A stretch of 64,000 nt of DNA, taken from an uncultured Clostridia bacterium (lineage in GTDB: Bacteria > Bacillota > Clostridia > Christensenellales > CAG-917). The stretch covers positions 1-64,000 of the forward strand of contig CAKQUX010000007.1 of the NCBI GenBank assembly GCA_934277645.1. Direction: 5' to 3'. The position numbers and the translations under genes are program-made. The notes under the pieces are model-generated. The model did not search any database and was not told where the DNA came from. It saw nothing but the letters and a program-made list of their open reading frames with translations. Shown here in pieces: positions 1 to 7,623 of the stretch (its first letter is position 1; every line of letters begins with the position of its first letter).

Positions 1-16
1 CGAGCGCAGCGAGCCG

Positions 17-79
17 ACTTGTATCAAGACAAGCCACGCCTAATTGCCAACGTCGCAAAAACCTTGCGAGTTTGAAAAT
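17..79. repeat. Left copy of 63-bp imperfect direct repeat bracketing the defence island
   Basis: This 63-bp block just upstream of the recombinase gene reappears in the same orientation at 7028-7090 with 8 mismatches (about 87% identity). The best conserved parts are ACTTGTATCAA at the left and CCTTGCGAGTTTGAA at the right. The two copies bracket the recombinase, R-M and TIR-caspase genes. Whether they are old recombination sites or a dispersed repeat is inference. Confidence 0.7.
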
Positions 80-116
80 TTGGAAAATCAATTAAAAATC
101 ATAGGAGAATAGAAAA

Positions 117-1031
117 ATGAAATACATAGAATGGCTGAATATTTGGCTAAACAATTACATTAAACCAAGCGCAAAAGAACGCACATATATACGTTATGAG
201 CAACTTATACGCACGCACATTGCTCCGAAAATCGGCAGTAAAGACGTAAACGACCTTACGCCTATCGTTTTGCAATCGTTTGTAACGGAACTTTTATCAA
301 GCGGAAACAATAAAACCGGCAAAGGCTTATCCGCAAATACGGTAAACGCAATTATATCGGTTTTGCAAAATTCGTTACGCACGGCGCACTTACTTGGATA
401 TGCCAAAGACTATACGGCAAATATGATTAAACGCCCAAAACTAAGCGAGCGAAAAATTGAGTGTTTTACACTTGCCGAGCAAAAGAAAATAGAATCGGCG
501 GTATTCGATAGCAAAAAGACAAAAATGTTCGGTATCGTTTTATGTCTATATACGGGCTTGCGTATAGGCGAATTGATTGCTCTGCAATGGAAAGATATAG
601 ACCTGCAAAAAGGCTTGCTGACCGTTTCTCGCTCCTGCCACGATACAAGCGGCGGAATTGTGTTTGACGAGCCGAAAACCGCTACTTCACGTAGGGTGAT
701 ACCACTTCCTAAACAACTTTTGCCGAAACTAAAAAGCATAAAGAAAAGCAGTAATTCGGACTTCGTGGTGTCTATGGGCGGCAACGCCGTTTCGGTGCGT
801 TCCTACCAACGAAGTTTTGAATTACTGCTTAAGAGACAGAATATTGTTCACCGTGGTTTTCATTCTTTGCGTCATACGTTTGCAACTCGCGCCTTAGAGT
901 GCGGAATGGACGTAAAAACGCTGTCCGAAATACTCGGTCATAAGAACCCGACAGTTACTCTAAACCGCTATGCTCATTCGATGTTAGAGCATAAAGCCGC
1001 TATGATGAACCGCCTTGGAAAACTGCTGTAA
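117..1031 (+). CDS. Tyrosine recombinase/integrase
   Basis: A 304-residue tyrosine site-specific recombinase, which cuts and rejoins DNA through a phosphotyrosine intermediate. The N-terminal SAM-like core-binding domain spans about residues 1-105 and the catalytic domain about 120-304. The catalytic set is complete: Arg149 (TGLRIGE), Lys187, His249 and Arg252 (HSLRH), His275 (LGHKN) and Tyr285 (LNRYAHS). The start follows AGGAGA at 103-108. The gene stops at 1031, three bases before the left arm of an inverted repeat pair that flanks the promoter of the restriction-modification operon. It is short for a mobile-element integrase because it lacks an N-terminal arm-binding domain, and its size suits a local DNA invertase or a small integrative element. 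No excisionase is visible, though the island may extend left of the window. Confidence 0.93.
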   Translation: MKYIEWLNIWLNNYIKPSAKERTYIRYEQLIRTHIAPKIGSKDVNDLTPIVLQSFVTELLSSGNNKTGKGLSANTVNAIISVLQNSLRTAHLLGYAKDYTANMIKRPKLSERKIECFTLAEQKKIESAVFDSKKTKMFGIVLCLYTGLRIGELIALQWKDIDLQKGLLTVSRSCHDTSGGIVFDEPKTATSRRVIPLPKQLLPKLKSIKKSSNSDFVVSMGGNAVSVRSYQRSFELLLKRQNIVHRGFHSLRHTFATRALECGMDVKTLSEILGHKNPTVTLNRYAHSMLEHKAAMMNRLGKLL

Positions 1032-1033
1032 TT

Positions 1034-1051
1034 TGTTCGCCGAATATGCCA
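1034..1051 (+). repeat. Left arm of 18-bp inverted repeat (putative invertible promoter)
   Basis: TGTTCGCCGAATATGCCA pairs with the reverse complement of 1201-1218 at 17 of 18 positions. It starts three bases after the recombinase stop codon. The 149 bp between the arms contain the promoter of mod. Arm length, spacing and the neighbouring recombinase match known invertible promoters. Confidence 0.75.
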
Positions 1052-1159
1052 TTCGCTGGAAAATTTTGAAAAAACAGCAAAGATTAACAATCGAAAATTG
1101 TTATAATGGCATATAAATATCATATTTCTAAAGAAATTCGTGTCGACTAGGGGCGTTTA

Positions 1160-1188
1160 TTGACTTTTGTGCATCCGTTAGATATAAT
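1160..1188 (+). promoter_or_regulatory. Promoter of the type III R-M operon
   Basis: A near-consensus sigma-A-type promoter: TTGACT (1160-1165), a 17-bp spacer and TATAAT (1183-1188), pointing towards mod and predicting transcription start near 1195. It lies between the two inverted repeat arms, so inversion of the segment would point it away from mod. The TATAAT at 1102-1107 has no convincing -35 element. Confidence 0.8.
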
Positions 1189-1200
1189 ATGTACATGGAT

Positions 1201-1218
1201 TGGCATATTCGGTGAACA
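1201..1218 (-). repeat. Right arm of 18-bp inverted repeat (putative invertible promoter)
   Basis: TGGCATATTCGGTGAACA is the inverted partner of 1034-1051 with one mismatch. It lies in the 5' untranslated region of mod, just after the predicted transcription start. An 8-base piece of the same arm, TGGCATAT, also occurs inside the segment at 1107-1114. Confidence 0.75.
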
Positions 1219-1275
1219 TAAATGGCTTTACCTTTGTTCATGGATAGTCAAACTTTATGAACGGAGAAGGTTATC

Positions 1276-2922
1276 GTGTCTACTAATATTTCCAAAGAAA
1301 AACGTGAAAGACTTGTTCAAAAAATTAATGCAATAAAAACTTATATATCGTCAGCCGCGCAGGACGAAAATACGGCGCAGTTACTCACATATATTTCCGA
1401 TATTGAAAAGGATATAAAAGGCAAAAAATACGGTCTTGTGTTTGAAGAACATCGCGAAGGCATTGACGAGTTGCTCGAAAATAATTTGCCCGTTCTCACG
1501 GAAGATGCCGACTTGTTTATAGACAACGGCGGTCAAATGAATTTTCTTATTGAAGGCGACAATTTGGCAAGCCTTAAACTTTTGGAAAAAACACATAAAG
1601 GCAAAATTGACCTTATTTACATAGATCCGCCATACAATACAGGCAACAAAGATTTTGTTTACGACGATATGTTTGTTGACGGTAACGATACTTTTAGGCA
1701 TAGTAAATGGTTGTCTTTTATGGAAAAACGCCTTGCGATTGCGAAAAATTTATTGTCCGAAAACGGCGTAATTTTTATAAGTATTGATTATAACGAAGAT
1801 TCGCAATTAACATTACTTATGAATGAAATTTTTGGGGAAGGTAATTATATTGCAAAAATCACAAGAGAATCGATTAAGGGCGGTAGTAAATCAAAGCATA
1901 TACGAAACACTAACGATTATGTACTTGTTTATGCTAAAAATATTGATAAAGTTGAATTTTCAGGATATAAACAGGAAGCCCAAGAATTAACCTTAATGGA
2001 TGAAAAAGGTCCCTACTTAAAAGGCAGAGAGTTAAATAAATGGGGTGCTGGCTCTCGCAGGGAAGACGCCCCATCAATGTTTTTTGCAATACAAGGACCA
2101 AACGGCGAAGATGTTTATCCTATCAGAAACGACGGAAGCGAAGGACGGTGGCGACTTGGACGACAAAAAATGTTTGAGCGTGTAAATTCGGGCGACGTTA
2201 TATTTGAAAAACGTGATAATGGCACATATATTGTATATGAAAAAATTAGGGTTACAAAAGAAAAAATTAAACAATTCACAACATTATTTTTAGATAATTA
2301 TCTCAACGCAAAAGGTGGAGAAGCAATAAAAAAACTGTTTGGAACTATGATGTCTATTTTTGACTACGCTAAACCTATTGAGTTGGTTTATGATTTGTTA
2401 GTTATGGGTGTTGTTAAAAATAATGCTATTGTTCTTGATTTTTTCGCAGGTAGCGGAACTACGGGACACGCTGTAATGAAGTATAATCAAGATTTCAATC
2501 AAAATATTGCCTATATATTAACGACGAATAATCAAAATAACATTTGTAAAGAAATTACTTATGAGCGCATAAAACGTGCGATATATCAAGAAAATTACAG
2601 TGCAGGCCTTAAATACTTCAAAGTGGACTATTTGCCCATCTCGGATAAGTTATATTACGAGTATGCGGACGAACTGCTTTTGCATATCCGCGAACTCGTA
2701 GAACTTGAAAACGGTATTAATTTTAACGGCAATGCAGAAATTGCAATCGTTCTGACGGAAGCGGAACTCGACGAATTTACTCAAAACATTCCCGAAACGT
2801 GCAAGACGATTTACGTCGGACACGACGTGTTGCCGACCGAGGAACAAAAAAAGATATTTGCAAAAAGAAAAATCAAAGTCAACGTTATACCGGAATACTA
2901 CTACCGCGATTTGGAGGGCTAA
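1276..2922 (+). CDS. Type III restriction-modification DNA adenine methyltransferase (Mod)
   Basis: The 548-residue modification and specificity subunit of a type III restriction system, which methylates adenine in one strand of an asymmetric site. The catalytic DPPYNTGN (residues 117-124) precedes the SAM-binding FAGSGTTGHAV (390-400), the order of beta-class N6-adenine methyltransferases. The variable target-recognition segment lies between them, roughly 190-340. The start is GTG at 1276, preceded by GGAGAAGG (1263-1270). It is somewhat shorter than EcoP15I Mod. Three bases separate its stop codon from res, so the two are co-transcribed. Its only good promoter lies inside the inverted repeat pair, which suggests phase-variable expression. 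Confidence 0.95.
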   Translation: MSTNISKEKRERLVQKINAIKTYISSAAQDENTAQLLTYISDIEKDIKGKKYGLVFEEHREGIDELLENNLPVLTEDADLFIDNGGQMNFLIEGDNLASLKLLEKTHKGKIDLIYIDPPYNTGNKDFVYDDMFVDGNDTFRHSKWLSFMEKRLAIAKNLLSENGVIFISIDYNEDSQLTLLMNEIFGEGNYIAKITRESIKGGSKSKHIRNTNDYVLVYAKNIDKVEFSGYKQEAQELTLMDEKGPYLKGRELNKWGAGSRREDAPSMFFAIQGPNGEDVYPIRNDGSEGRWRLGRQKMFERVNSGDVIFEKRDNGTYIVYEKIRVTKEKIKQFTTLFLDNYLNAKGGEAIKKLFGTMMSIFDYAKPIELVYDLLVMGVVKNNAIVLDFFAGSGTTGHAVMKYNQDFNQNIAYILTTNNQNNICKEITYERIKRAIYQENYSAGLKYFKVDYLPISDKLYYEYADELLLHIRELVELENGINFNGNAEIAIVLTEAELDEFTQNIPETCKTIYVGHDVLPTEEQKKIFAKRKIKVNVIPEYYYRDLEG

Positions 2923-2925
2923 AAG

Positions 2926-5127
2926 ATGAATTTAATGAATTTTCAGTTGAAAGCAATAAAGAGTTTGCTTGAATGTATGGAAGACGATTCCGTCCGCGAA
3001 ATCGTTTTGAAAAGCCCTACCGGTAGCGGAAAAACCATAATGCTTACACATTTTATGGACGAATATACCAAAGAACACGCAAAAACTGTGTTTGTATGGC
3101 TTACACCGGGCAAAGGCGACCTTGAAACGCAAAGCAAGGATAAAATGGACAAGTATATCCACAACGCACAAACGAAACTACTTGCGGACGTTATGACCTG
3201 CGGTTTCGAAGAAAACGACGCATGCTTTATCAACTGGGAAAAACTTACGAAAAAAGGCAACAACGCATTAAAGGACAGCGAACGCACAAACTTTTTGGAA
3301 TGGATAGATAAAGCAATCGACAATGGACTCACTTTCAAAATAATAATAGATGAAAGCCATCAGAATTTTACGGATAAAGCCGACGCTATCGTGCAACTTT
3401 TCAAAACGGATAAAATTATTCGCTGCTCTGCTACGCCTATTGTGGACAAAAAGGCAAAACTTATAGAAATTGCCGAAGAAGACGTTATTGCGGAAGGGCT
3501 GATAAAGAAACTCTTGGTCATCAATGAGAACTTTCCGCAAACAATCGAAACCGATAATCAGACGTGGTATTTGTTGGAGCGTGCATTAAACAAGCAACGT
3601 GAGATAAAATCAATATTTTTGAATAAAGGTATTGACGTAAATCCGCTTATAGTCGTTCAACTTCCTAATAACAGCGACACATTGTGCGGCAGCGTGGAAG
3701 AATACTTTGCAACCCAAGGCATCAATATCGAAAACGATACTCTTGCGATATGGCTTTCGGGCAGACACGAAAATATTGAAAATATATCCGTGAGTGACGG
3801 AAAACAAATTGCCGTCGTTATAAAACAAGCAGTCGCTACAGGCTGGGATTGTCCGCGAGCACAAATACTTGTAAAACTGCGTGAAAATATGGACGAAACG
3901 TTTGAAATTCAGACGATAGGACGTATTCGCCGTATGCCCGAAGCAAAACATTACGACAACGACGTTTTGGATTGTTGCTATCTTTATACGTTTGACCAAA
4001 AGTTCACGGCGGGCGTGAAACAGGCACTTAGTAAGGGCGCACTTAACGGCAAAGATATTTTTCTGAAAAACGAATACAAGTCGTTTACGCTTACTAAAGA
4101 ACAACGCACGATGATTACGGATTTAAGAGATCCGCGCAAAGCGTTATTCTCTATCGCAAGTTACTTCAAAGATACGTTCGGGCTTACGGGCAACAAAAAG
4201 GAAAATAAAACAAGGCTTGAAACGGCGGGTTTTGTTTTCTCCGATTCGATAAATACATATACGCAATCTGGCAGTGTTGCTACGCTTTCCGATTTGGGCG
4301 AAAGCGATAATTTTAACAAGATTACCGTAAAAGAAATTGTAAACACGCACAAACTCGGGCGTGACCGTCACCACTGCATAGGCGTTATCGGGCGTGAAAT
4401 CGGCATGGAATACAAGTACATGCAGACGATTATCGGCAAGTTGTTTGGGGATAAATTCGATTATTCGGGCAAGTTGCTTGCGCTTTCGACGAGAGAATTG
4501 TATGCGTTTATCATAAACAACGTCGATTTGCTGCGCCGCAATTTCCGCGAAGCGATGGCAGCACAACTTTTACAAGGCGTTATCTCTCCCGACATGGTTT
4601 CCACAAAAGAATTTATTTTGCCGCGCGTTTGCAAGTTTACATACGACAGCGCAAGTAAAGTACAAACCGAAAGCGTTAAAAACGTATATCAGGGATACTT
4701 GATGTCCGCTGAACCCCGTTCGACTGCCGAGAAAAAATTTGAAAAGTTTTGCGAAAAATCCTCTGCCGTCAATTGGATTTATAAAAACGGCGACAAAGGC
4801 GACGAATATTTATCTATCGTTTATCTCGACAACGGCAATCGACAAAAACTGTTTTATCCCGACTATATCGTATCCGTGAACGGCGAAACGTGGATAATAG
4901 AAACCAAAGGCGGATTTGACAAAGCCGGCAACAGCGAAGATATTGATATTTTCTCGCCGAAAAAGTTTGAGGTGCTTAAAGCATATCTTGAAAAATACGG
5001 TCTGAAAGGCGGTTTTGTTCGTTTTGACAAAAACAGCGACGAACTCTGCATTTGCACGGATAACTACAGCGACGATATAACTTCCGACAGTTGGAAGTTG
5101 TTAGACGAGGTGTTTTTTCAAAACTGA
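2926..5127 (+). CDS. Type III restriction endonuclease helicase/nuclease subunit (Res)
   Basis: The 733-residue restriction subunit, which uses ATP to act on unmodified DNA together with Mod. The N-terminal SF2 motor shows Walker A PTGSGKT (31-37), a DESH box (142-145) and SATP (169-171). The motif near residues 320-330 (QTIGRIRRMPE) is a helicase motif VI. The C-terminal PD-(D/E)xK nuclease shows PD at 645-646 and the E659-T-K661 pair. It is shorter than the usual roughly 900-970 residues of EcoP1/EcoP15I Res, but all core motifs are present, so it is probably a compact active member. It follows mod by three bases. Confidence 0.94.
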   Translation: MNLMNFQLKAIKSLLECMEDDSVREIVLKSPTGSGKTIMLTHFMDEYTKEHAKTVFVWLTPGKGDLETQSKDKMDKYIHNAQTKLLADVMTCGFEENDACFINWEKLTKKGNNALKDSERTNFLEWIDKAIDNGLTFKIIIDESHQNFTDKADAIVQLFKTDKIIRCSATPIVDKKAKLIEIAEEDVIAEGLIKKLLVINENFPQTIETDNQTWYLLERALNKQREIKSIFLNKGIDVNPLIVVQLPNNSDTLCGSVEEYFATQGINIENDTLAIWLSGRHENIENISVSDGKQIAVVIKQAVATGWDCPRAQILVKLRENMDETFEIQTIGRIRRMPEAKHYDNDVLDCCYLYTFDQKFTAGVKQALSKGALNGKDIFLKNEYKSFTLTKEQRTMITDLRDPRKALFSIASYFKDTFGLTGNKKENKTRLETAGFVFSDSINTYTQSGSVATLSDLGESDNFNKITVKEIVNTHKLGRDRHHCIGVIGREIGMEYKYMQTIIGKLFGDKFDYSGKLLALSTRELYAFIINNVDLLRRNFREAMAAQLLQGVISPDMVSTKEFILPRVCKFTYDSASKVQTESVKNVYQGYLMSAEPRSTAEKKFEKFCEKSSAVNWIYKNGDKGDEYLSIVYLDNGNRQKLFYPDYIVSVNGETWIIETKGGFDKAGNSEDIDIFSPKKFEVLKAYLEKYGLKGGFVRFDKNSDELCICTDNYSDDITSDSWKLLDEVFFQN

Positions 5128-5168
5128 CAAATATTTTTTAAGTCTTCATCAATATTTTCAAATCTCTA

Positions 5169-5198
5169 TTGAAAAATATATTATTGATATGATATAAC
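5169..5198 (+). promoter_or_regulatory. Promoter of the TIR-TIR-caspase operon
   Basis: TTGAAA (5169-5174), an 18-bp spacer and an extended -10, TGA-TATAAC (5190-5198), predict a start near 5205. A GGGAGG ribosome site follows at 5210-5215. The operon therefore has its own promoter outside the putative invertible segment. Confidence 0.65.
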
Positions 5199-5223
5199 TA
5201 ATAAATAAAGGGAGGTTCTTATT

Positions 5224-5604
5224 ATGAACAAAAGAGTATTTATAAGTTTTCCAGAACAAGATAGCAATCTTCGCGACTTGCTTGTCGGGCAATCTAAAAA
5301 CACTAATTCTCCATTTGATTTTATTGATATGTCGGTTCATAGGCCTTGGGATTCTGCATGGAAAACAAATTGTAGAGATAAAATTAAATCTTGTGCAGGA
5401 TTAATCGCTATTATAACCAGAAATACATATTCGGCAGATGGACAAATATGGGAAATTAATTGTGCGGAAGAGGAATTTTTACCAATATTATGCATAAAAA
5501 CATCAGACTACATTCCAGGAAACGCTACAAAAGAAAAAATATCTAATCGTTTAGTGCATAATTGGGATTGGGATACAATAAAAAAATTCATAGACAAATT
5601 ATAA
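5224..5604 (+). CDS. TIR-like domain protein, ThsB-type (first copy)
   Basis: A 126-residue single-domain TIR-like protein of the MTH538/ThsB kind. It opens with the beta-strand KRVFISF (3-9) and carries the expected catalytic glutamate in IWEINCAEE (Glu77). In Thoeris systems such proteins sense phage infection and convert NAD into a cyclic ADP-ribose-type signal that activates a partner effector. The next gene is a diverged paralogue: both share the KxxFISF/AYICF start, an SPF motif near residue 30, and a W-x-W-x-x-[IL]K ending. The start has a strong GGGAGG site. The protein has no effector domain of its own, which fits a signal producer for the downstream caspase. Confidence 0.85.
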   Translation: MNKRVFISFPEQDSNLRDLLVGQSKNTNSPFDFIDMSVHRPWDSAWKTNCRDKIKSCAGLIAIITRNTYSADGQIWEINCAEEEFLPILCIKTSDYIPGNATKEKISNRLVHNWDWDTIKKFIDKL

Positions 5605-5618
5605 GGATGGCTTGCTCA

Positions 5619-6005
5619 ATGAAAAAGAAAGCTTATATTTGTTTCGATTATGATCATGATTTAGAGCTAAAAGAGTGTTTGGTCGCTCAAGCTAAAAATG
5701 AAGATTCCCCATTCTATATATCGGATGTATCAATTAAACAGGAAATTCAAAATAATTGGAAATTCTACGCTCGGCAAAAAATTAAAAATGCCGATGTGGT
5801 GATTGTCATATGTGGTAAATATACTGATTCTGCCGTTGGTGTTTCTGCAGAACTAAGTATTGCTCAAGAAGAAGGAAAGCCCTACTTTTTGTTGTGTGGT
5901 CGATCTGATGGATACGTTAAAAAACCAAGAAATGCATTAAAGTTAGACAAGATATATACTTGGACTTGGAACAATTTGAAGATACTAATTAATGGAGAAC
6001 GTTAA
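5619..6005 (+). CDS. TIR-like domain protein, ThsB-type (second copy)
   Basis: A 128-residue TIR-like protein. I chose ATG 5619 because AAGGA at 5603-5607 stands 11 bases upstream; ATG 5607 overlaps that site. Strands and helices follow the ThsB/TIR pattern: AYICFDYDHD at the start, VVIVICGKYT near residues 60-69, the catalytic glutamate Glu78 in VSAELSIAQEEG, then GKPYFLL and a C-terminal WTWNNLKILI. It is clearly homologous to the preceding gene but diverged, so the operon has two non-identical TIR sensors. It follows the first copy by 14 bases and overlaps the ATG called for the caspase-like gene. Confidence 0.87.
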   Translation: MKKKAYICFDYDHDLELKECLVAQAKNEDSPFYISDVSIKQEIQNNWKFYARQKIKNADVVIVICGKYTDSAVGVSAELSIAQEEGKPYFLLCGRSDGYVKKPRNALKLDKIYTWTWNNLKILINGER

Positions 6006-6990
6006 ATTGGGAACTAAAAAAGCTCTTGTCGTTGGTATAGATGATTATACCGTGGCGCCTTTGAAAGGATGCGTTAGTGATGCATCAGATGTGGCTGCCT
6101 TATTATCGAAAAATGATGATCAAAGCGTAAATTTTGATGTCTTACTAAAAACATCAAAAACTAATGCTATAAACAAATCTACACTTAAACAATGGATAAT
6201 TGACTGTTTTTCCGGTGACGATGAAATTGCATTATTCTACTTTTCTGGACATGGACATATTGATTCTTTAGGAGGTTACATAGTCACGCCAGATTATGCT
6301 CCTGCTGATTGGGGTATATCTATGCAAGACATTCTGTCAATAGCGAACCAATCACATTGCAAGAACAAAATAATTATTTTAGATTGTTGCCATTCTGGAT
6401 ATATTGGGGCAATAAATACATTAAGTCAAGATACAGCGGTAATAAAAGATGGTGTTACCATTTTAACAGCGAGTAAAAGTGATGAATCCGCTATGGAAGT
6501 AGATAATCATGGTGTGTTTACTGCTCTTCTCCTTGAAGCATTAAAAGGTGGTGCTGCCGATATTACAGGAAATGTTTCTCCAGGGAGCGTTTATGCTTAT
6601 ATTGATAGGGCTTTGGGTCCATGGGAGCAAAGACCTATTTTCAAAACGAACGTAAAACGTTTTATTTCGTTAAGAAAAACAAATCCGCCAATCGACATAG
6701 CTATTGTCCGTAAGTTGACTAACTACTTTTCGGAACCATCTGTAAAACTACCGCTTGATCCATCATTTGAACCAACAAATGATAAAAACATTGAACATGA
6801 AGTAATACCGCCATATTCAAATCAAGCAAATGTCGAAATATTTAGTGACTTGCAAAAATTGGAAAGTGTTGGATTAGTTGTTCCTGACGGAACTCAACAC
6901 ATGTACTATGCTGCAATGGAATCAAAATCTTGTAAATTGACTACTATTGGACAGCATTACTGGCATTTAGTAAAATCAAATCGAATATAA
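5992..6990 (+). CDS. Caspase-like (peptidase C14) effector, Thoeris-type
   Basis: A 332-residue caspase-like cysteine protease. The His motif YFSGHGH (His87) and Cys motif LDCCHSG (catalytic Cys133) are intact in a C14 domain of about residues 8-225. The C-terminal roughly 100 residues are separate, with a winged-helix-like end (IFSDLQKLESVGLV, then KSCKLTTIGQHYW) that may bind a ligand or regulate the enzyme. In type IV Thoeris a TIR protein makes a nucleotide signal that switches on a caspase-like protease, leading to abortive infection; the gene order here fits that plan. An alternative start is TTG 6007, preceded by GGAG at 5994-5997 and directly after the stop of the previous gene. Confidence 0.9.
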   Translation: MENVKLGTKKALVVGIDDYTVAPLKGCVSDASDVAALLSKNDDQSVNFDVLLKTSKTNAINKSTLKQWIIDCFSGDDEIALFYFSGHGHIDSLGGYIVTPDYAPADWGISMQDILSIANQSHCKNKIIILDCCHSGYIGAINTLSQDTAVIKDGVTILTASKSDESAMEVDNHGVFTALLLEALKGGAADITGNVSPGSVYAYIDRALGPWEQRPIFKTNVKRFISLRKTNPPIDIAIVRKLTNYFSEPSVKLPLDPSFEPTNDKNIEHEVIPPYSNQANVEIFSDLQKLESVGLVVPDGTQHMYYAAMESKSCKLTTIGQHYWHLVKSNRI

Positions 6991-7024
6991 AACAATAGCT
7001 CGACTGAAAAGTCGGGCTATTGTT
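6991..7024 (+). terminator. Terminator of the TIR-caspase operon
   Basis: A hairpin with arms AACAATAGC and GCTATTGTT around an inner TCGACT/AGTCGG stem and GAAA loop, ending in a T run. It starts one base after the caspase stop codon. Confidence 0.8.
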
Positions 7025-7027
7025 TGC

Positions 7028-7090
7028 ACTTGTATCAATACAAAACACGCCTAATCGCCATTGTCGCAAAATCCTTGCGAGTTTGAAGAT
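7028..7090. repeat. Right copy of the 63-bp imperfect direct repeat
   Basis: The partner of 17-79, in the same orientation and about 87% identical, placed four bases after the terminator of the caspase operon. Together the copies mark the edges of a cassette of about 7 kb. Confidence 0.7.
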
Positions 7091-7156
7091 AAAATTAAAG
7101 CGTAAAACGGCATAAAAATAGACGGACAAATTTTAGTGATTTATCCGTATCGAAAA

Positions 7157-7182
7157 AACCGAGCGTTTAGAACACTCGGTTA
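7157..7182 (-). terminator. Leftward intrinsic terminator
   Basis: Arms AACCGAGCG and CACTCGGTT, one G-U pair. On the minus strand the hairpin is followed by six T, so it would stop transcripts coming from the tRNA-Leu side. Confidence 0.55.
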
Positions 7183-7240
7183 AAAGTTGTGATGTATTTG
7201 TAGTTTGATTTTTCGTCCGAAATAATCTCTTGTAAAAAAC

Positions 7241-7275
7241 AAAACGAACTTTGAATTTTCATCAAGGTTCGTTTT
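7241..7275 (-). terminator. Leftward terminator downstream of tRNA-Leu
   Basis: Arms AAAACGAAC and GTTCGTTTT with an inner TTGA/TCAA pair. On the minus strand the stem runs into GTTTTTT, so it probably ends the tRNA-Leu transcript. Confidence 0.7.
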
Positions 7276-7285
7276 ATTCTTGTTT

Positions 7286-7306
7286 GGTGCGAGGAACGGG
7301 ACTTGC
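7286..7306 (-). repeat. Truncated copy of the tRNA-Leu 3' end (attachment-site scar)
   Basis: The 21 bases 7286-7306 are identical to 7537-7557, which hold the acceptor stem and part of the T arm of the intact tRNA-Leu. After that the sequences diverge. Duplicated tRNA 3' ends are the usual trace of integrase-mediated insertion at a tRNA gene. The T-arm-like GTTCAAGTCCC also occurs on the plus strand at 7425-7435, so this gap seems to hold several scars. No coding gene was seen between 7024 and 7540. Confidence 0.7.
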
Positions 7307-7539
7307 TCCGCTTACTCATAATAGCTCACTATCACGACGAGGCACCAAACAGCCATTTAGGCTGTTTGTCGGTGGGGGACAAGCGGAGTTGCGTGTACAA
7401 GTGTACGCCCACCGCTCCGTGCCTGTTCAAGTCCCTTATATATATTTCGCACAAAAAAACAAGCACTTGAGTGCCTGTTTTTATTGGTGCAGACCGCAAA
7501 CGAAGAATTGCTTGCTTGCAATGGCAATTCGAGAGCTGG

Positions 7540-7623
7540 TGCGAGGAACGGGACTTGAACCCACAAGGAATTGCTTCCATAAGAACCTGAATCTTACGCG
7601 TTTGCCAATTTCGCCATCCTCGC
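7540..7623 (-). tRNA. tRNA-Leu(CAG)
   Basis: Read on the minus strand, the acceptor stem is GCGAGGA/TCCTCGC with discriminator A. The anticodon stem TAAGA/TCTTA encloses TTCAGGT, giving anticodon CAG. A long variable arm typical of Leu and a GGTTCAAGTCC T arm are present. The 3' end faces the defence island, the usual orientation for an insertion site. Confidence 0.93.

Noticed and set aside
1..16. GAGCGCAGCGAGC palindrome at the left edge as a replication or transfer origin
   Set aside because: Too little sequence lies to the left to judge, and nothing else supports it.
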